Shown: positions 35,211 through 44,661, counted from the stretch's first letter. The stretch: 64,000 bases of DNA from Sulfobacillus thermosulfidooxidans DSM 9293 (GCF_900176145.1 NZ_FWWY01000001.1:501517-565516); one strand, 5' to 3'. Notes: a model not told the origin generated them from the sequence alone. A program made the numbers and translations.

Positions 35211-36134
35211 TTGGACAATCGGTTATTAGTATTTTTGGCGACAGCACGGGAAGGACATATTACGGGTGCTGCCCGGTTATTGAATTTATCTGTCTCTGCA
35301 GCCTCCCACCAAATCGCCCAACTCGAACTGGAATTTAGCACCCCTTTATTCGTGCGGGGTAACCGCGGGATGCGTCTCACCCCGGCTGGCGAAACCTTAT
35401 TCGCTTATGCCAATCAAATCGAAGCCCTATGGCAAACGGCCTACCGAGAAGTTAGACAGACTGCAGAAGGCGAGCAATGGGTCCATGTTGCCGCATCCCA
35501 TACTGTCACCGAGTTCTTCTTACCCGAACCGTTAGGACAATTTCGGCGCACTCATCCCGCAGTCCATATTCATTTGACCATGGCGAACAGTACCGAAGTG
35601 ATTAGTCAGGTGGAAACCGGACGCGTAGATTTTGGCATTGCTGAAGGGCGTGTGGGACACCGAAATCTAAAAGTGACCAATTTATGGCAAGATCAACTCG
35701 GGTTGATTGTGGCAAGTCACCATCCTTTAGCCACGCGCACCGCGGTAACGGTTAAGGATCTGGAGTCCGTCGACCTCATTCTGCGTGAAGAGGGTTCTGG
35801 AACCCGTAGTATTTTGGACCAAGCCTTGGCTCACCATGGACTAGGTGTTTCCAATCTTCGCGTCACCGCCGAATTATCGTCGATTCGGGCCATCTTAGAT
35901 CTCGTACGCAATAACATTGGGTGTTCGGTCATGTCGTGGATGATTGCGCGCAACATGCCCGATATCACCTTTTTGCCGATTGAGGACTTGCAATTGACGC
36001 GGCGCATTCATTTGATTCGCCGGCCCACGAATGAAGGACGCAGTGCCATGGAACACCTCATTGATCAATTAGTGCGCGCAGCTCGGGAATTTAATTTAAG
36101 CCCCCGGCAGGATCTGGACCCCATCAACGAATAA
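35211..36134 (+). CDS. LysR-family transcriptional regulator
   Basis: Winged-helix DNA-binding domain at the N-terminus (GHITGAARLLNLSVSAASHQIAQLE, LFVRGNRGMRLTPAGE) and a periplasmic-binding-like effector domain (85-300). TTG start is supported by AAAGGAGG nine bases upstream; 307 residues. It resembles the CysB/YeiE-like branch with LREEGSGTR in the ligand cleft. It faces the end of the complex I-like operon, so its target is not evident from position. Confidence 0.92.
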   Translation: MDNRLLVFLATAREGHITGAARLLNLSVSAASHQIAQLELEFSTPLFVRGNRGMRLTPAGETLFAYANQIEALWQTAYREVRQTAEGEQWVHVAASHTVTEFFLPEPLGQFRRTHPAVHIHLTMANSTEVISQVETGRVDFGIAEGRVGHRNLKVTNLWQDQLGLIVASHHPLATRTAVTVKDLESVDLILREEGSGTRSILDQALAHHGLGVSNLRVTAELSSIRAILDLVRNNIGCSVMSWMIARNMPDITFLPIEDLQLTRRIHLIRRPTNEGRSAMEHLIDQLVRAAREFNLSPRQDLDPINE

Positions 36135-36182
36135 CCTCTAGCAAGCGAAATGGCCCGGGATCGGCCCCATCTGTTGTCGCCG

Positions 36183-38273
36183 TTAAGGCACAGGATGCCA
36201 AAGGGCCAATAACACGGCGACTATAGCACCATACACCAGCCAGCTCAAATATGCCGGGGTCGATCCTGATTGGGTCTTTCGCACTTGTCCTGCAATATAC
36301 CGAACCAATTTCAACAAGGGCAAATAGCCCTGTTCTTCTAATCGGTAAATAATGGTGTGACGATAGAACCGGACGCCTCCTTTGTCATAGCGTTGCCGCT
36401 TAAGACCAAAGAATCCTTGAAACGCCAATCGCAAGGGATGGACAAATCCTTCTGCCGTAAAACTCTTTTGGGCATTGTAATCCTGAGCCCCCCCTGTCCA
36501 CGGCTCAACCAAACGGACAGCCTTCCCTTTACGCATAAAATGACGAATGAGGGCCACAATTCCCGCCAACACAATGCCCATTAACAAGAGCACATAGGGA
36601 TCGCCCACCGAAAATCCTTGTGGAAAGAATATCGTTCCGGGGGCTCCCGGGGCCTTCACCAAATCTCCTCCGATATGAACCAAAAGCGGTACAGCCTTGG
36701 GATCAATAAGGAGCGGGGCAATCACAGATTGGCCATTGTTGCCAAAAATCTGCGAGCCTTGAAGATTTAACCACGGAATCAGCCAAGGAACCCCGGGCCC
36801 TGCAATCAAGACAGGTAAAAGCGCAATGACATAACCTACAACCTGTGTCGGTCGAAGTTTTTGCGCGGGTCGTTCAACTAGACGTGGAGCGCGACGTTTA
36901 GGTCCAAGAAACACAAACCCAAACCAGCGGATATACGTTCCTACCCCGACCGCACTGGCTAAGGCTAAAAAGATACCCGCCAGCAAGAACAGCAAGTGAA
37001 TATTACGCAGAGCCAAAGTGGTCCCGAGCGGTTTTAAAATGGATTCCAACAGGAGCCATTCCCCCACAAATCCTCCCAGAGGAGGTACTGCCGCCAAGGT
37101 GCCTACCGCCACCGCCGCGGCCAAACTCAACTTGGGCCGGTCATGGGCTATTCCGCCCAATCCATCAATCGTATGGGCAATGGGTTCGGTTTCTTCTGTA
37201 ATCGAAAACAAGACAAACTTTGCTCCAGCATGCATAATCAGCAAGATCATGGCCGCATCCCATGCCAATGTCGAAACCAAGGACTGGGGATTAGCCGCTT
37301 GCGCAATGTTCCAAATGCCCAAAGCGGAAAAGACCAGACCCAAGATTTCTAAGGTGGAATACGCCAAAATTTGTTTAACATGTCGGGAGACAATACTATA
37401 TAACGCGGCCACAAACGCTCCGGTCGTCCCTAAAATGAGCAAAATAATGCCCCAGCCTATGCCTGGATGGACCACATTTTCCACGGCTAAAATCCCTAAG
37501 ACCGCCAGGGCCGTAAACACCCCCGAGAAAAGCCCGGCCACCGGTCCTGGAGCTTCAGGTTCTGCTAGAGGCATCCAAATCATTACGGGGAATAACCCAG
37601 CTTTAACTCCAAATGCCAGCAAGACAAGAACCATGATGACCAGTTTGACGGCACTTGGCATGTGGGACGCTTCATGAGCTAACACCCGAAAATTGTCAGC
37701 GACAAACGATAGGGCGGCCCCATGATGTACCATGATCAGTCCCATGGCGAAAAGCAGTAGCAAACCTCCCATTTCCGACAAAATGAGTAAAACCCACCCC
37801 GCGTTCCAGAGTTTTCGGGACCGACGTGTCGTCACCAGCCCTAAATAGGAGCTTAAAGAAATAGCTTCTAATCCGAGCAGCAAGCTAAGCCCCCCGCCAG
37901 CCAGCAAGAAGAACCCCATACTGGAGGCCATTGGCACCAGGGCCCACAAGATCCGGGTTTCTGTAAGTGTCTTCCGAATAAGGAGCCAAGTTGCGCCTAA
38001 CAACACCCCGCTTAAGATGCTCCATAGATCCGCCATAGGTAAGGGTGCAAAGTGAAGGGGCGGAAAGGGTGTAGGCAAACTGGCGATGCCTGGGATTAAG
38101 GCATTTTGACTTATCATCCATCCCATCACCACAAGCCCCAAACTCGCCAACAAGACTTCCGCTCGTAATAGCGCTCGCGTCGCACTTTGGCCGATCACGC
38201 TGATAAGCCCGGCGGATAGGGGGCCGACAAGTCCTAACACAATCCACAGTTCACCCCAAAGCGCTGCGTTCAT
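36183..38273 (-). CDS. HyfB/NuoL-like proton-pump subunit of an Ehr-type complex
   Basis: Antiporter-like membrane subunit with about 16 segments and the extended C-terminus seen in HyfB/HycC. Conserved glutamate and lysines lie in the proton-channel segments (GLEAISLSSYLGL, VKAGLFPVMIWMPLAEPEAPGPVAGLFSG, YSTLEILGLVFSALG). ATG 38273 chosen (AAGGAGAG eight bases before), giving 696 residues; upstream in-frame sequence overlaps the small-subunit gene and adds nothing. Overlaps that gene's end by 23 bp. Last gene of the operon. Confidence 0.9.
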   Translation of the reverse strand: MNAALWGELWIVLGLVGPLSAGLISVIGQSATRALLRAEVLLASLGLVVMGWMISQNALIPGIASLPTPFPPLHFAPLPMADLWSILSGVLLGATWLLIRKTLTETRILWALVPMASSMGFFLLAGGGLSLLLGLEAISLSSYLGLVTTRRSRKLWNAGWVLLILSEMGGLLLLFAMGLIMVHHGAALSFVADNFRVLAHEASHMPSAVKLVIMVLVLLAFGVKAGLFPVMIWMPLAEPEAPGPVAGLFSGVFTALAVLGILAVENVVHPGIGWGIILLILGTTGAFVAALYSIVSRHVKQILAYSTLEILGLVFSALGIWNIAQAANPQSLVSTLAWDAAMILLIMHAGAKFVLFSITEETEPIAHTIDGLGGIAHDRPKLSLAAAVAVGTLAAVPPLGGFVGEWLLLESILKPLGTTLALRNIHLLFLLAGIFLALASAVGVGTYIRWFGFVFLGPKRRAPRLVERPAQKLRPTQVVGYVIALLPVLIAGPGVPWLIPWLNLQGSQIFGNNGQSVIAPLLIDPKAVPLLVHIGGDLVKAPGAPGTIFFPQGFSVGDPYVLLLMGIVLAGIVALIRHFMRKGKAVRLVEPWTGGAQDYNAQKSFTAEGFVHPLRLAFQGFFGLKRQRYDKGGVRFYRHTIIYRLEEQGYLPLLKLVRYIAGQVRKTQSGSTPAYLSWLVYGAIVAVLLALWHPVP

Positions 38274-38823
38274 TCTGATTCTCTCCTTGTTGAATCGGAT
38301 AGGTTTCCACAGCCTGTAATAGTCCTTGGAGAATATCTGCAGGCGTGGGCGGACATCCGGTAATTTCGACGGTGAGCGGCAGGACATTTTTCAAAGAACC
38401 CAGCACATCTGGCGCATGGGCAAACACATGTCCGTTAATGGCACACTGCCCTAAGGCCACGACCCGTTTAGGAGATGGCATCCCTTCAAATACGTGTTGC
38501 AGAATCTCAACCATCGGGCGTGTAATCACACCGGTCACAACCAAAATGTCCGCATGACGCGGAGACGGCGTGAAGGAAAAACCAAACCGAGAAAAATCAT
38601 AGTCCGGACTGGTAAGAAGCTGCAGTTCCGACTCACAGCCGTTACATGATCCTCCATCGACATGACGAATCGCCATGGCACGACGTATTGGAGCTGTTTC
38701 GTCATTCAGTGTACCCTGGATATGAATTTCTCCACGCGACACGATGTGGGGATCAGATTGTGCCGGAAATGTGGTGGTTTTGGGACCATGCAGCAAATCG
38801 GATAACCAGCGCCAGTAAAACAT
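38251..38823 (-). CDS. NuoB/HyfI-like Fe-S small subunit
   Basis: 190 residues from ATG 38823 behind GGGGAGGTGATG. The [4Fe-4S] cysteines corresponding to the N2 or proximal cluster are kept: GGSCNGCESELQLL, ALGQCAINGHV and TGCPPTPADILQG. In complex I this subunit passes electrons to quinone, in group 4 hydrogenases to the [NiFe] site. Since its partner large subunit lacks the [NiFe] ligands, electron transfer to quinone or another acceptor is more likely. Confidence 0.92.
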   Translation of the reverse strand: MFYWRWLSDLLHGPKTTTFPAQSDPHIVSRGEIHIQGTLNDETAPIRRAMAIRHVDGGSCNGCESELQLLTSPDYDFSRFGFSFTPSPRHADILVVTGVITRPMVEILQHVFEGMPSPKRVVALGQCAINGHVFAHAPDVLGSLKNVLPLTVEITGCPPTPADILQGLLQAVETYPIQQGENQNERSALG

Positions 38824-38836
38824 GTCATCACCTCCC

Positions 38837-40216
38837 CTATTGATCCCATCCGGCAACACTTAACAAAAAGCTGGCATCAATAATCGGAAAATCTTGTAAA
38901 ATATTCCCATTCGCCATAGCCGGTGGCACCACATACCAATTTCGTGCCGAGGGGGTCGCCACGGCAACATGCCGAATGATTTCGCCAGAGCCATCTAGCC
39001 AGAGTGCATAAGCCAACATGCCGCGGGGCGCTTCGACCATCCCAATCCCAGGTCCTTGGCTTGGGCCTTCCTCAAATACCGTGGAAACGTGAGAATGTCT
39101 TGGAGCTACTGGCAATAACCGGCGGATAATATTGACACTCGCCGTTATTTCTCGCGATTTGACCAGAAAACGAGCGTACGCATCCCTTTTGTCTGAAGAT
39201 GGGATAGCAAAAGAAATTTCATCATAGACCCCATAATCCCAAAGCGAGCGCACATCTACTTTAAGACCCGAGGCCCGTCCTACCGGACCCACGGGCGCAA
39301 TAAACTGCACGGTCTGTTCAGAAATCGTTCCTGCCCCCACTAAGCGGTCAAGGAATGAGGGGGTATGAAATAAACTGTCGGTAATAGCTTGCGCTTGTTC
39401 GCCCACGGCAATAATGGATGCTGACGCCTCATCAGCTACCTGGTTCAAGGCATTTTTGACTAAGGCCCCACGCAAATAGCGGTCACCAAAGAGCTTATAG
39501 TTCCATCGAAGAATTTGTTCTTTCAGATGAAGATAATCCATCTGGGCCACCGGCAATCCTGTCGACGACGCCAACAGGGCTAAATCCCCAAGATGAGACG
39601 CCAACCGCTCCATTTCCAATGCCACAGAACGGTAAATCTTGGTGCCCTCGTCGACAATTTTTCCCTGGGCATTTTCGACAGCCATCATGAACGCCCATTG
39701 ATGGGCAAATGATGAGGTGGCTGTCATGCGTTCAATGAGTTCTAAGGCTTGCGGCACCGTTTTCCCGCGACACAATGTCGTAATATGACGGCGCTTATAG
39801 CCGTGCTTCAGTGTCAAGTGCACAATTTCATCGCCCATCACAGCGAGGTCATAACGCAAGCTTTCACTCACGTCCCCATGGACAGGTCCCAAGGGATAGG
39901 TAAAAATCCCTTTACCACGGACAACCCGCTCGGGATGCGAAGGAGGAACCCAGGTTATCGACGACGGGGTATCGCGCGAAATGTCTTCTTGGAGATGGAT
40001 CCATTCACCAATTCCTGCGGTAGAAGGCCTAGGAACCTCCCTCGGATGAGAGAGACCCCACCATTCGTATTCTTTAGATCCCGGGTGACGCCCAATTCCC
40101 CACAAGATACCGTCCGGACCTGGAGTTAATAACACTAATAAGGTACCGTCGCGTCGGCGCTGAAGAATCTGATCAAGCCATCTTACCGCTTCTTGTTCGC
40201 CCCAAATTTGTTCCAC
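38837..40216 (-). CDS. NuoCD/HyfG-like large subunit lacking [NiFe] ligands
   Basis: 459 residues: a NuoC-like N-terminal part (about 1-115) fused to a NuoD/hydrogenase-large-subunit-like part. Where HycE has RVCGICGFAHS this protein has RMTATSSFAHQ, and where hydrogenases end in DPCxxC it has DFPIIDASFLLSVAGWDQ. All four cysteine ligands of the [NiFe] centre are therefore absent. The fold core is kept (VALEMERLASHLGDLALL, PVGPVGRASGLKVDVR, EAPRGMLAYALWLDG). GTG start with AAGGGAGTGAG. It cannot be a hydrogenase of the known type. Confidence 0.92.
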   Translation of the reverse strand: MEQIWGEQEAVRWLDQILQRRRDGTLLVLLTPGPDGILWGIGRHPGSKEYEWWGLSHPREVPRPSTAGIGEWIHLQEDISRDTPSSITWVPPSHPERVVRGKGIFTYPLGPVHGDVSESLRYDLAVMGDEIVHLTLKHGYKRRHITTLCRGKTVPQALELIERMTATSSFAHQWAFMMAVENAQGKIVDEGTKIYRSVALEMERLASHLGDLALLASSTGLPVAQMDYLHLKEQILRWNYKLFGDRYLRGALVKNALNQVADEASASIIAVGEQAQAITDSLFHTPSFLDRLVGAGTISEQTVQFIAPVGPVGRASGLKVDVRSLWDYGVYDEISFAIPSSDKRDAYARFLVKSREITASVNIIRRLLPVAPRHSHVSTVFEEGPSQGPGIGMVEAPRGMLAYALWLDGSGEIIRHVAVATPSARNWYVVPPAMANGNILQDFPIIDASFLLSVAGWDQ

Positions 40217-40247
40217 TAAAGCTCACTCCCTTCTCACCACGATCTGT

Positions 40248-41705
40248 TCATGAATTCTTTGGCATCACGACACGAGATGGCGAAGTATAGCGTAAGATGG
40301 CGGCCGCATGATGAAACATGTGTGGTAACAGTCCCGGCAAGGCAATGCCACCAATCACGACCAAAACCCCGAGTGTCATGGAGGGAAGAATCAACCGCCA
40401 TGATTCATGGACACGGTTTTTGCGCGATTCACCTGGGGTAAATAGCCACCGCGGCATTTTTAAGGTAATCCCCCCAAAAATGGCTAACAAGAGAATGATC
40501 GCGACAATGGTGACGACCACGTGGCCCTGGGCAATTCCCCCCATTAAAATGAGCCATTCACTCCAAAAAGGAGCGAAGGGCGGCAAGCCCACAATCCCGG
40601 TTGCCCCTAAGGCCAATAATCCGCCCGTATACGGTGAGCTTTCTAATAATCCGGACGTGTCAGGTAGGCTCGACACGCCATGATAATAGAGCCGGACAGT
40701 CCCCGCGTTATAAAACAACAACGTTTTATTAATGGCATGGGTCCAAACATGCAGTAATGCTCCTAAGACTCCTAATCCCCCAAACCCCAAGCCTAGGGCA
40801 ATAAGACCGATATGCTCGATACTCGAATAAGCCCAAAGGCGCTTCAGATCTTTTTGAAAGGCAACAAAACTAGCCGCGATAATCAATGATAACAAGCCCA
40901 AAATCCATAGCAAATCATGGGGCCAAGCCGCTGGAACAGCACCGGATGAAAGCGAAAACAATCGATCAAGAATTAAGACAGCCCCAGCTAACTTAACTCC
41001 GGATAATAGGGCCGATACAGGAGCCGGGGCTTCACTGTGCGCATCCGGCAACCATGTGTGAAAGGGCGCTAATCCTGCTTTGGCCCCATAGCCGACGGCA
41101 GCTAAAATAATGCCGGCCAAGACCATGGTCGAGTTGATGGGCAAAGATGTTGAAGCAGGCATCAACCCCCAAGTGCCCAAGTTTCTCGCGCTTCCCACGA
41201 GAATCAAAATGGTTCCGAGCAGACCAGCTAGTCCCCCGCTCTCTGTCACCACCAGATACCGCCAGGCCGCTTCAAGCGATGTACGTGTACCTGAGGTTTG
41301 CACTAAATAGATAGAGGACAATGTGGCCACCTCTAGCGCTACCCAAAGCAGCAAGTAGTTGGCCAATAACGCCATTGCCATTAATGATCCCACAAAGGTG
41401 TAAAGACCTAAGTAATATCCTTTGACACGGCGCTCATCCCAATCATGTAAACCGCTCTCGACCGCGATATAGGGACCGGAAAACCAAATGGCAAAGGCTC
41501 CAAACACGGTTGCCGTAATATCAAACCAATAAGCTAAAGCGTCCACTGGTCGAAAGAGGTGCCATAGGGGCATAAACAACGAGGCCATCATCAGCACAAT
41601 GACGAGCCCATTAAATGTCCGTAGATATTTGACAGGAAGAACCCAACCGATGAGGATAGCTCCCAACAAAATGGCTAGCGGCCAGATGTTTATCCACACG
41701 TTCAT
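40248..41705 (-). CDS. HyfF/NuoN-like proton-pump subunit
   Basis: 485 residues with about 14 membrane segments of the antiporter-like family: LLLWVALEVATLSSIYL, AKAGLAPFHTWLPDAHSEAPAPVSALLSGVKL and YSSIEHIGLIALGLG. This is the second pump-like subunit of the complex. Its start overlaps the HyfE-like gene by four bases (ATGA). Confidence 0.92.
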   Translation of the reverse strand: MNVWINIWPLAILLGAILIGWVLPVKYLRTFNGLVIVLMMASLFMPLWHLFRPVDALAYWFDITATVFGAFAIWFSGPYIAVESGLHDWDERRVKGYYLGLYTFVGSLMAMALLANYLLLWVALEVATLSSIYLVQTSGTRTSLEAAWRYLVVTESGGLAGLLGTILILVGSARNLGTWGLMPASTSLPINSTMVLAGIILAAVGYGAKAGLAPFHTWLPDAHSEAPAPVSALLSGVKLAGAVLILDRLFSLSSGAVPAAWPHDLLWILGLLSLIIAASFVAFQKDLKRLWAYSSIEHIGLIALGLGFGGLGVLGALLHVWTHAINKTLLFYNAGTVRLYYHGVSSLPDTSGLLESSPYTGGLLALGATGIVGLPPFAPFWSEWLILMGGIAQGHVVVTIVAIILLLAIFGGITLKMPRWLFTPGESRKNRVHESWRLILPSMTLGVLVVIGGIALPGLLPHMFHHAAAILRYTSPSRVVMPKNS

Positions 41706-42340
41706 CCTTTTAATTCCCCCGCTTTTCTGACGTCGACGGAATCATATTGGGCCCGCATCAAGGCCATATAAACGCTCAAAAGTAATGCCATACCAATCGC
41801 TACCCCATCAGCCAAGATATCAGGGATCAGGGGAAATGCACTCACTAACACAATAGCCAGCGTACTGGTAATGACCTCAAAATTTAACAGTCCCCAGGCT
41901 TCACTCCAAATTTCATAGCGAAGCGTCATCTGAACAAAAGCCACTAACCATGCGGCCCACAAAATGCCTTGAGTGATGGGATGATCGCCATGGAATTGGT
42001 CTCCTAGCAAGAAGCCTAAAATCGTGACGGCCAAACTTATGATTAAGACAAATGCCATGCCAAACCGACTCTGGGCACTGTAATCGCGCTCGACCGCATA
42101 AGAACCCGTATGCATCACATAAGGCACGACGATCACTTTGACGAGGACAACCAATACCGCAGAAAACCATAACCCATTTTGATGCAAGCTCTCAGCTAAC
42201 AACGCCAAGAGAGAGGCCTGCGCTAGGGCGTCCAAACGATATAAAATCCTCGCCGATCGGTTATTTTTGACAAGCATGACGATAACCGTAAAAGCCCACA
42301 TAAGCGAAGCCGTTAACCGCAGCCACATGCTTAAGGTCAT
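41702..42340 (-). CDS. HyfE-like membrane subunit
   Basis: 212 residues, six to seven hydrophobic segments; HyfE combines NuoK-like and NuoJ-like features in hydrogenase-4 type complexes. ALLAESLHQNGLWFSAVLVVLVKVIVVPYVM carries the lysine within a membrane segment typical of the family. GGAGGT ribosome binding site nine bases before ATG. Coupled to the HyfF-like gene downstream. Confidence 0.85.
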   Translation of the reverse strand: MTLSMWLRLTASLMWAFTVIVMLVKNNRSARILYRLDALAQASLLALLAESLHQNGLWFSAVLVVLVKVIVVPYVMHTGSYAVERDYSAQSRFGMAFVLIISLAVTILGFLLGDQFHGDHPITQGILWAAWLVAFVQMTLRYEIWSEAWGLLNFEVITSTLAIVLVSAFPLIPDILADGVAIGMALLLSVYMALMRAQYDSVDVRKAGELKG

Positions 42341-42361
42341 CTTTGCCTTACCTCCTTTCCT

Positions 42362-43312
42362 TTACACTAAAGACCATGCGGCTGTCACAGCACCAATAAT
42401 CGCGAGGACAATCGCTGCGGTAATAAAGTCCACATTGCGAATTAACCGCAATTTGGCGAAGCTGACCTCAATGGTGATTAACACGCCCGCAGCGAAAATA
42501 AGTTTCACCATGACCCAGAACACCGCTAAAGCTAATGACGATACGGCCAGTGAGCGAGCCAGACCAAATGGGGAGACCAACACATTCATCAAAATGATGG
42601 TCAACACCGTGAATTTCATCCAGCCGCCCCATTCATAGAGCATCAAATCCAACCCGCTCGATTCAAATGTCCGTCCGGGATCGATCATGGAAAGCTCTTG
42701 TGCCGTCGATGGATTATCGACCGGAATATGACCACTTTCCGCAATTAAAAAGAGGAACCATCCCACGATAATGAGAATATGGGCAGGACTAAATTCCCAC
42801 GGTGGCGATCCTAACGTTTGATTGACCACAAATGGTATTGTGGCGCCGGCCGCTTGGGCCGCAATAAATACGAGGAGGAGGGCTAAGGGTTCGGTAAATG
42901 TCGCAATCAACCGGATCCGGCTCACACCCAAAACGGGATAGACGCTTCCGCTATCGAGTGCGGCAAAGAGTAAGGCAATACCGCCACCGCCCAAAATCAT
43001 GCCTCCGGCTAACATATCTCCCATCCAAGCAAACGGTAAGGGAAATGTTGTGAGCACTGGGATCAACATGGCCACAATGAGAGGAGCAATAAAGTAGAAG
43101 ACTGGTGCCCATTCTGAGACCCATGATGTTTGGGTGGTCCGGATGGTCTCTTTATGCATCCATTTCCGCAAATCACGGTAAGGCTGCCAAATGGGCGGCC
43201 CATAACGTCCAGCCAACCGCGCTTTGTAACGATCCATAATCCCTTTAAGAAGAGGCGAAAAACCCAAAACAAAAAGAACTTGTATGAGTTGGGCCACATA
43301 TTCATTGACCAA
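42362..43312 (-). CDS. HyfC/NuoH-like membrane anchor subunit
   Basis: 316 residues, about eight membrane segments. Conserved loop GRYGPPIWQPYRDLRKWMHKE and the later IDPGRTFESSGLDLMLYEWGGWMK resemble the quinone-chamber/joint loops of NuoH and hydrogenase-4 subunit C. TTG start preceded by GGGAGG eight bases away. First gene of the six-gene operon. Confidence 0.92.
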   Translation of the reverse strand: MVNEYVAQLIQVLFVLGFSPLLKGIMDRYKARLAGRYGPPIWQPYRDLRKWMHKETIRTTQTSWVSEWAPVFYFIAPLIVAMLIPVLTTFPLPFAWMGDMLAGGMILGGGGIALLFAALDSGSVYPVLGVSRIRLIATFTEPLALLLVFIAAQAAGATIPFVVNQTLGSPPWEFSPAHILIIVGWFLFLIAESGHIPVDNPSTAQELSMIDPGRTFESSGLDLMLYEWGGWMKFTVLTIILMNVLVSPFGLARSLAVSSLALAVFWVMVKLIFAAGVLITIEVSFAKLRLIRNVDFITAAIVLAIIGAVTAAWSLV

Positions 43313-43360
43313 GCTATCATCCTCCCTAGATGGGGACAGCGATAAAAGGCAACAATAAAT

Positions 43361-43386
43361 CCTGCCAGGACATTAAATCTGGCAGG
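43361..43386 (-). terminator. hairpin between the DUF190 gene and the complex operon
   Basis: CCTGCCA/TGGCAGG stem with a 12-base loop, followed on the minus strand by ATTTATTGTT. A weak terminator or attenuator that could let some DUF190 transcripts read into the operon. Confidence 0.5.
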
Positions 43387-43466
43387 AGTCATTATCCGCA
43401 CTATGCACGGAGGTTCTGGACCTAGGGTCCAAGGCGGAATCCATCGCCTGGTGTTTAATTGACCAA

Positions 43467-43844
43467 TTACTGAGAATTATCGCGATCGATGTGTGGATCG
43501 TTTGTCTGATTGTGAGTATATTTCACCACTTTCACGGGGTCAATAGTAATTAGGCCTGCGTCCACCATCGTATCTAAAACGGGGAGAAACTTTTCTACAT
43601 ACTCTTTACTATCTACAATCTCCACCAGAATCGGCATATCACTGGATAAATCTAATAAGTTCACCGTGTGAATTCTGGATGTCGGACCAAATCCTTCTAA
43701 CGCGCGCATCACTGTGGCTCCCGCCATACCCATTTCTCGTGCTTTCAACACAATGGCATGGTATAGCGGTTTATGATGCCACCTCGCATCTTCGCCAATG
43801 AAAATCCTGAGTCGGAGAGCTTCTCCCGATATTTTCACTGCCAT
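43467..43844 (-). CDS. DUF190 (PII-like) protein
   Basis: 125 residues with the ferredoxin-like PII-related fold of DUF190: GEALRLRIFIGEDARWHHKPLYHAIVLKAREMGMAGATVMRALEGFG, then LSSDMPILVEIVDS. Relatives are trimeric and often bind adenine nucleotides beside transporters or bicarbonate systems. Here it sits 154 bp upstream of the complex I-like operon on the same strand, so it may be a regulatory partner of that membrane complex; this is inference from position. Confidence 0.85.
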   Translation of the reverse strand: MAVKISGEALRLRIFIGEDARWHHKPLYHAIVLKAREMGMAGATVMRALEGFGPTSRIHTVNLLDLSSDMPILVEIVDSKEYVEKFLPVLDTMVDAGLITIDPVKVVKYTHNQTNDPHIDRDNSQ

Positions 43845-43958
43845 ACGGTCTCGTCTCCCTATTTTTTTGCTATTGTATCACATCAGACAATCTTTGGAAA
43901 AAAATCAACGAGCCCTATGGCTTTGGAGCTTAGCTCCTTGCCTTAGATCTCAGATCCC

Positions 43959-44189
43959 TTATTGGTGTGTTGGCTCCAGGTACGATTTTCGTCCCTCGTG
44001 TTTGGTTTCTAAGATACGGTAAAAACCCAAATTTCGAGTATGTCCCCAACCGGACGCCTGGATCGCACCGCTTTGAACTATCCGCCATTGCCCCTTAAAT
44101 TTACCTGCCATATTTTCATCTTGCCATGAACATGGTCTAAGAGAACGTCGTTCATGAAAAGAACGGGTAACCACATACCCCGCCATCAT
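43959..44189 (-). CDS. small basic hypothetical protein, 76 aa
   Basis: No family recognised. The support is its ATG at 44189, which overlaps the stop of the acetyltransferase gene as ATGA, and an unbroken frame with protein-like composition (GKFKGQWRIVQSGAIQASGW). An in-frame GTG at 44198 is the other start. It could also be a chance open frame. Confidence 0.45.
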   Translation of the reverse strand: MMAGYVVTRSFHERRSLRPCSWQDENMAGKFKGQWRIVQSGAIQASGWGHTRNLGFYRILETKHEGRKSYLEPTHQ

Positions 44190-44611
44190 TGCGTCCACAG
44201 GCAGTGAAAGCGCTCAACGCCCGGATATTTCTCACCTAGGGAGGAAATTACAAATCCGCAGCGACGGTAAAAATCCACCGTATCCCCATCCGTTTCCGCC
44301 ATGACGCGGTTCAATTGTTCCCTTTTCACCACCTCGGCAATAAGGAATCGTCCCCACCCTTGGTGACGAAAAATTTTTTCTACGGCGATATGGAGAATTT
44401 GTCCTGAAAAATCCGGGAGATGTTTGATGCCAATCACTGCTGCCACCTGGGTCCCTTCACATAATACATATAATGAAGCGACAGAGGGGGTATAAACTTC
44501 GGCAATTAGCCTCTCAAGATGGTCTGGTTTGGGATTGCCTACGGCATAGGCTAGCACGTTTAGCAATGAGTCTTTTGCGATATAAGGGTCAGGATATAAG
44601 GTTAAGTACAT
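44186..44611 (-). CDS. GNAT-family N-acetyltransferase
   Basis: 141 residues. The acetyl-CoA loop is RHQGWGRFLIAEVV, preceded by the beta-4 strand GQILHIAVEKIF and followed by DGDTVDFYRRCGFVI. Substrate unknown. Coupled to a 76-codon ORF by ATGA. Confidence 0.88.
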   Translation of the reverse strand: MYLTLYPDPYIAKDSLLNVLAYAVGNPKPDHLERLIAEVYTPSVASLYVLCEGTQVAAVIGIKHLPDFSGQILHIAVEKIFRHQGWGRFLIAEVVKREQLNRVMAETDGDTVDFYRRCGFVISSLGEKYPGVERFHCLWTQ

Positions 44612-44661
44612 GAATGGGCTCCTGATCTGTTATTTATGGCATCAGAATAGCATAATGATAT

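Noticed and set aside
37018-37677. 219-codon open frame on the plus strand
   Set aside because: Shadow frame opposite the HyfB-like gene, with low-complexity translation and no ribosome binding site.
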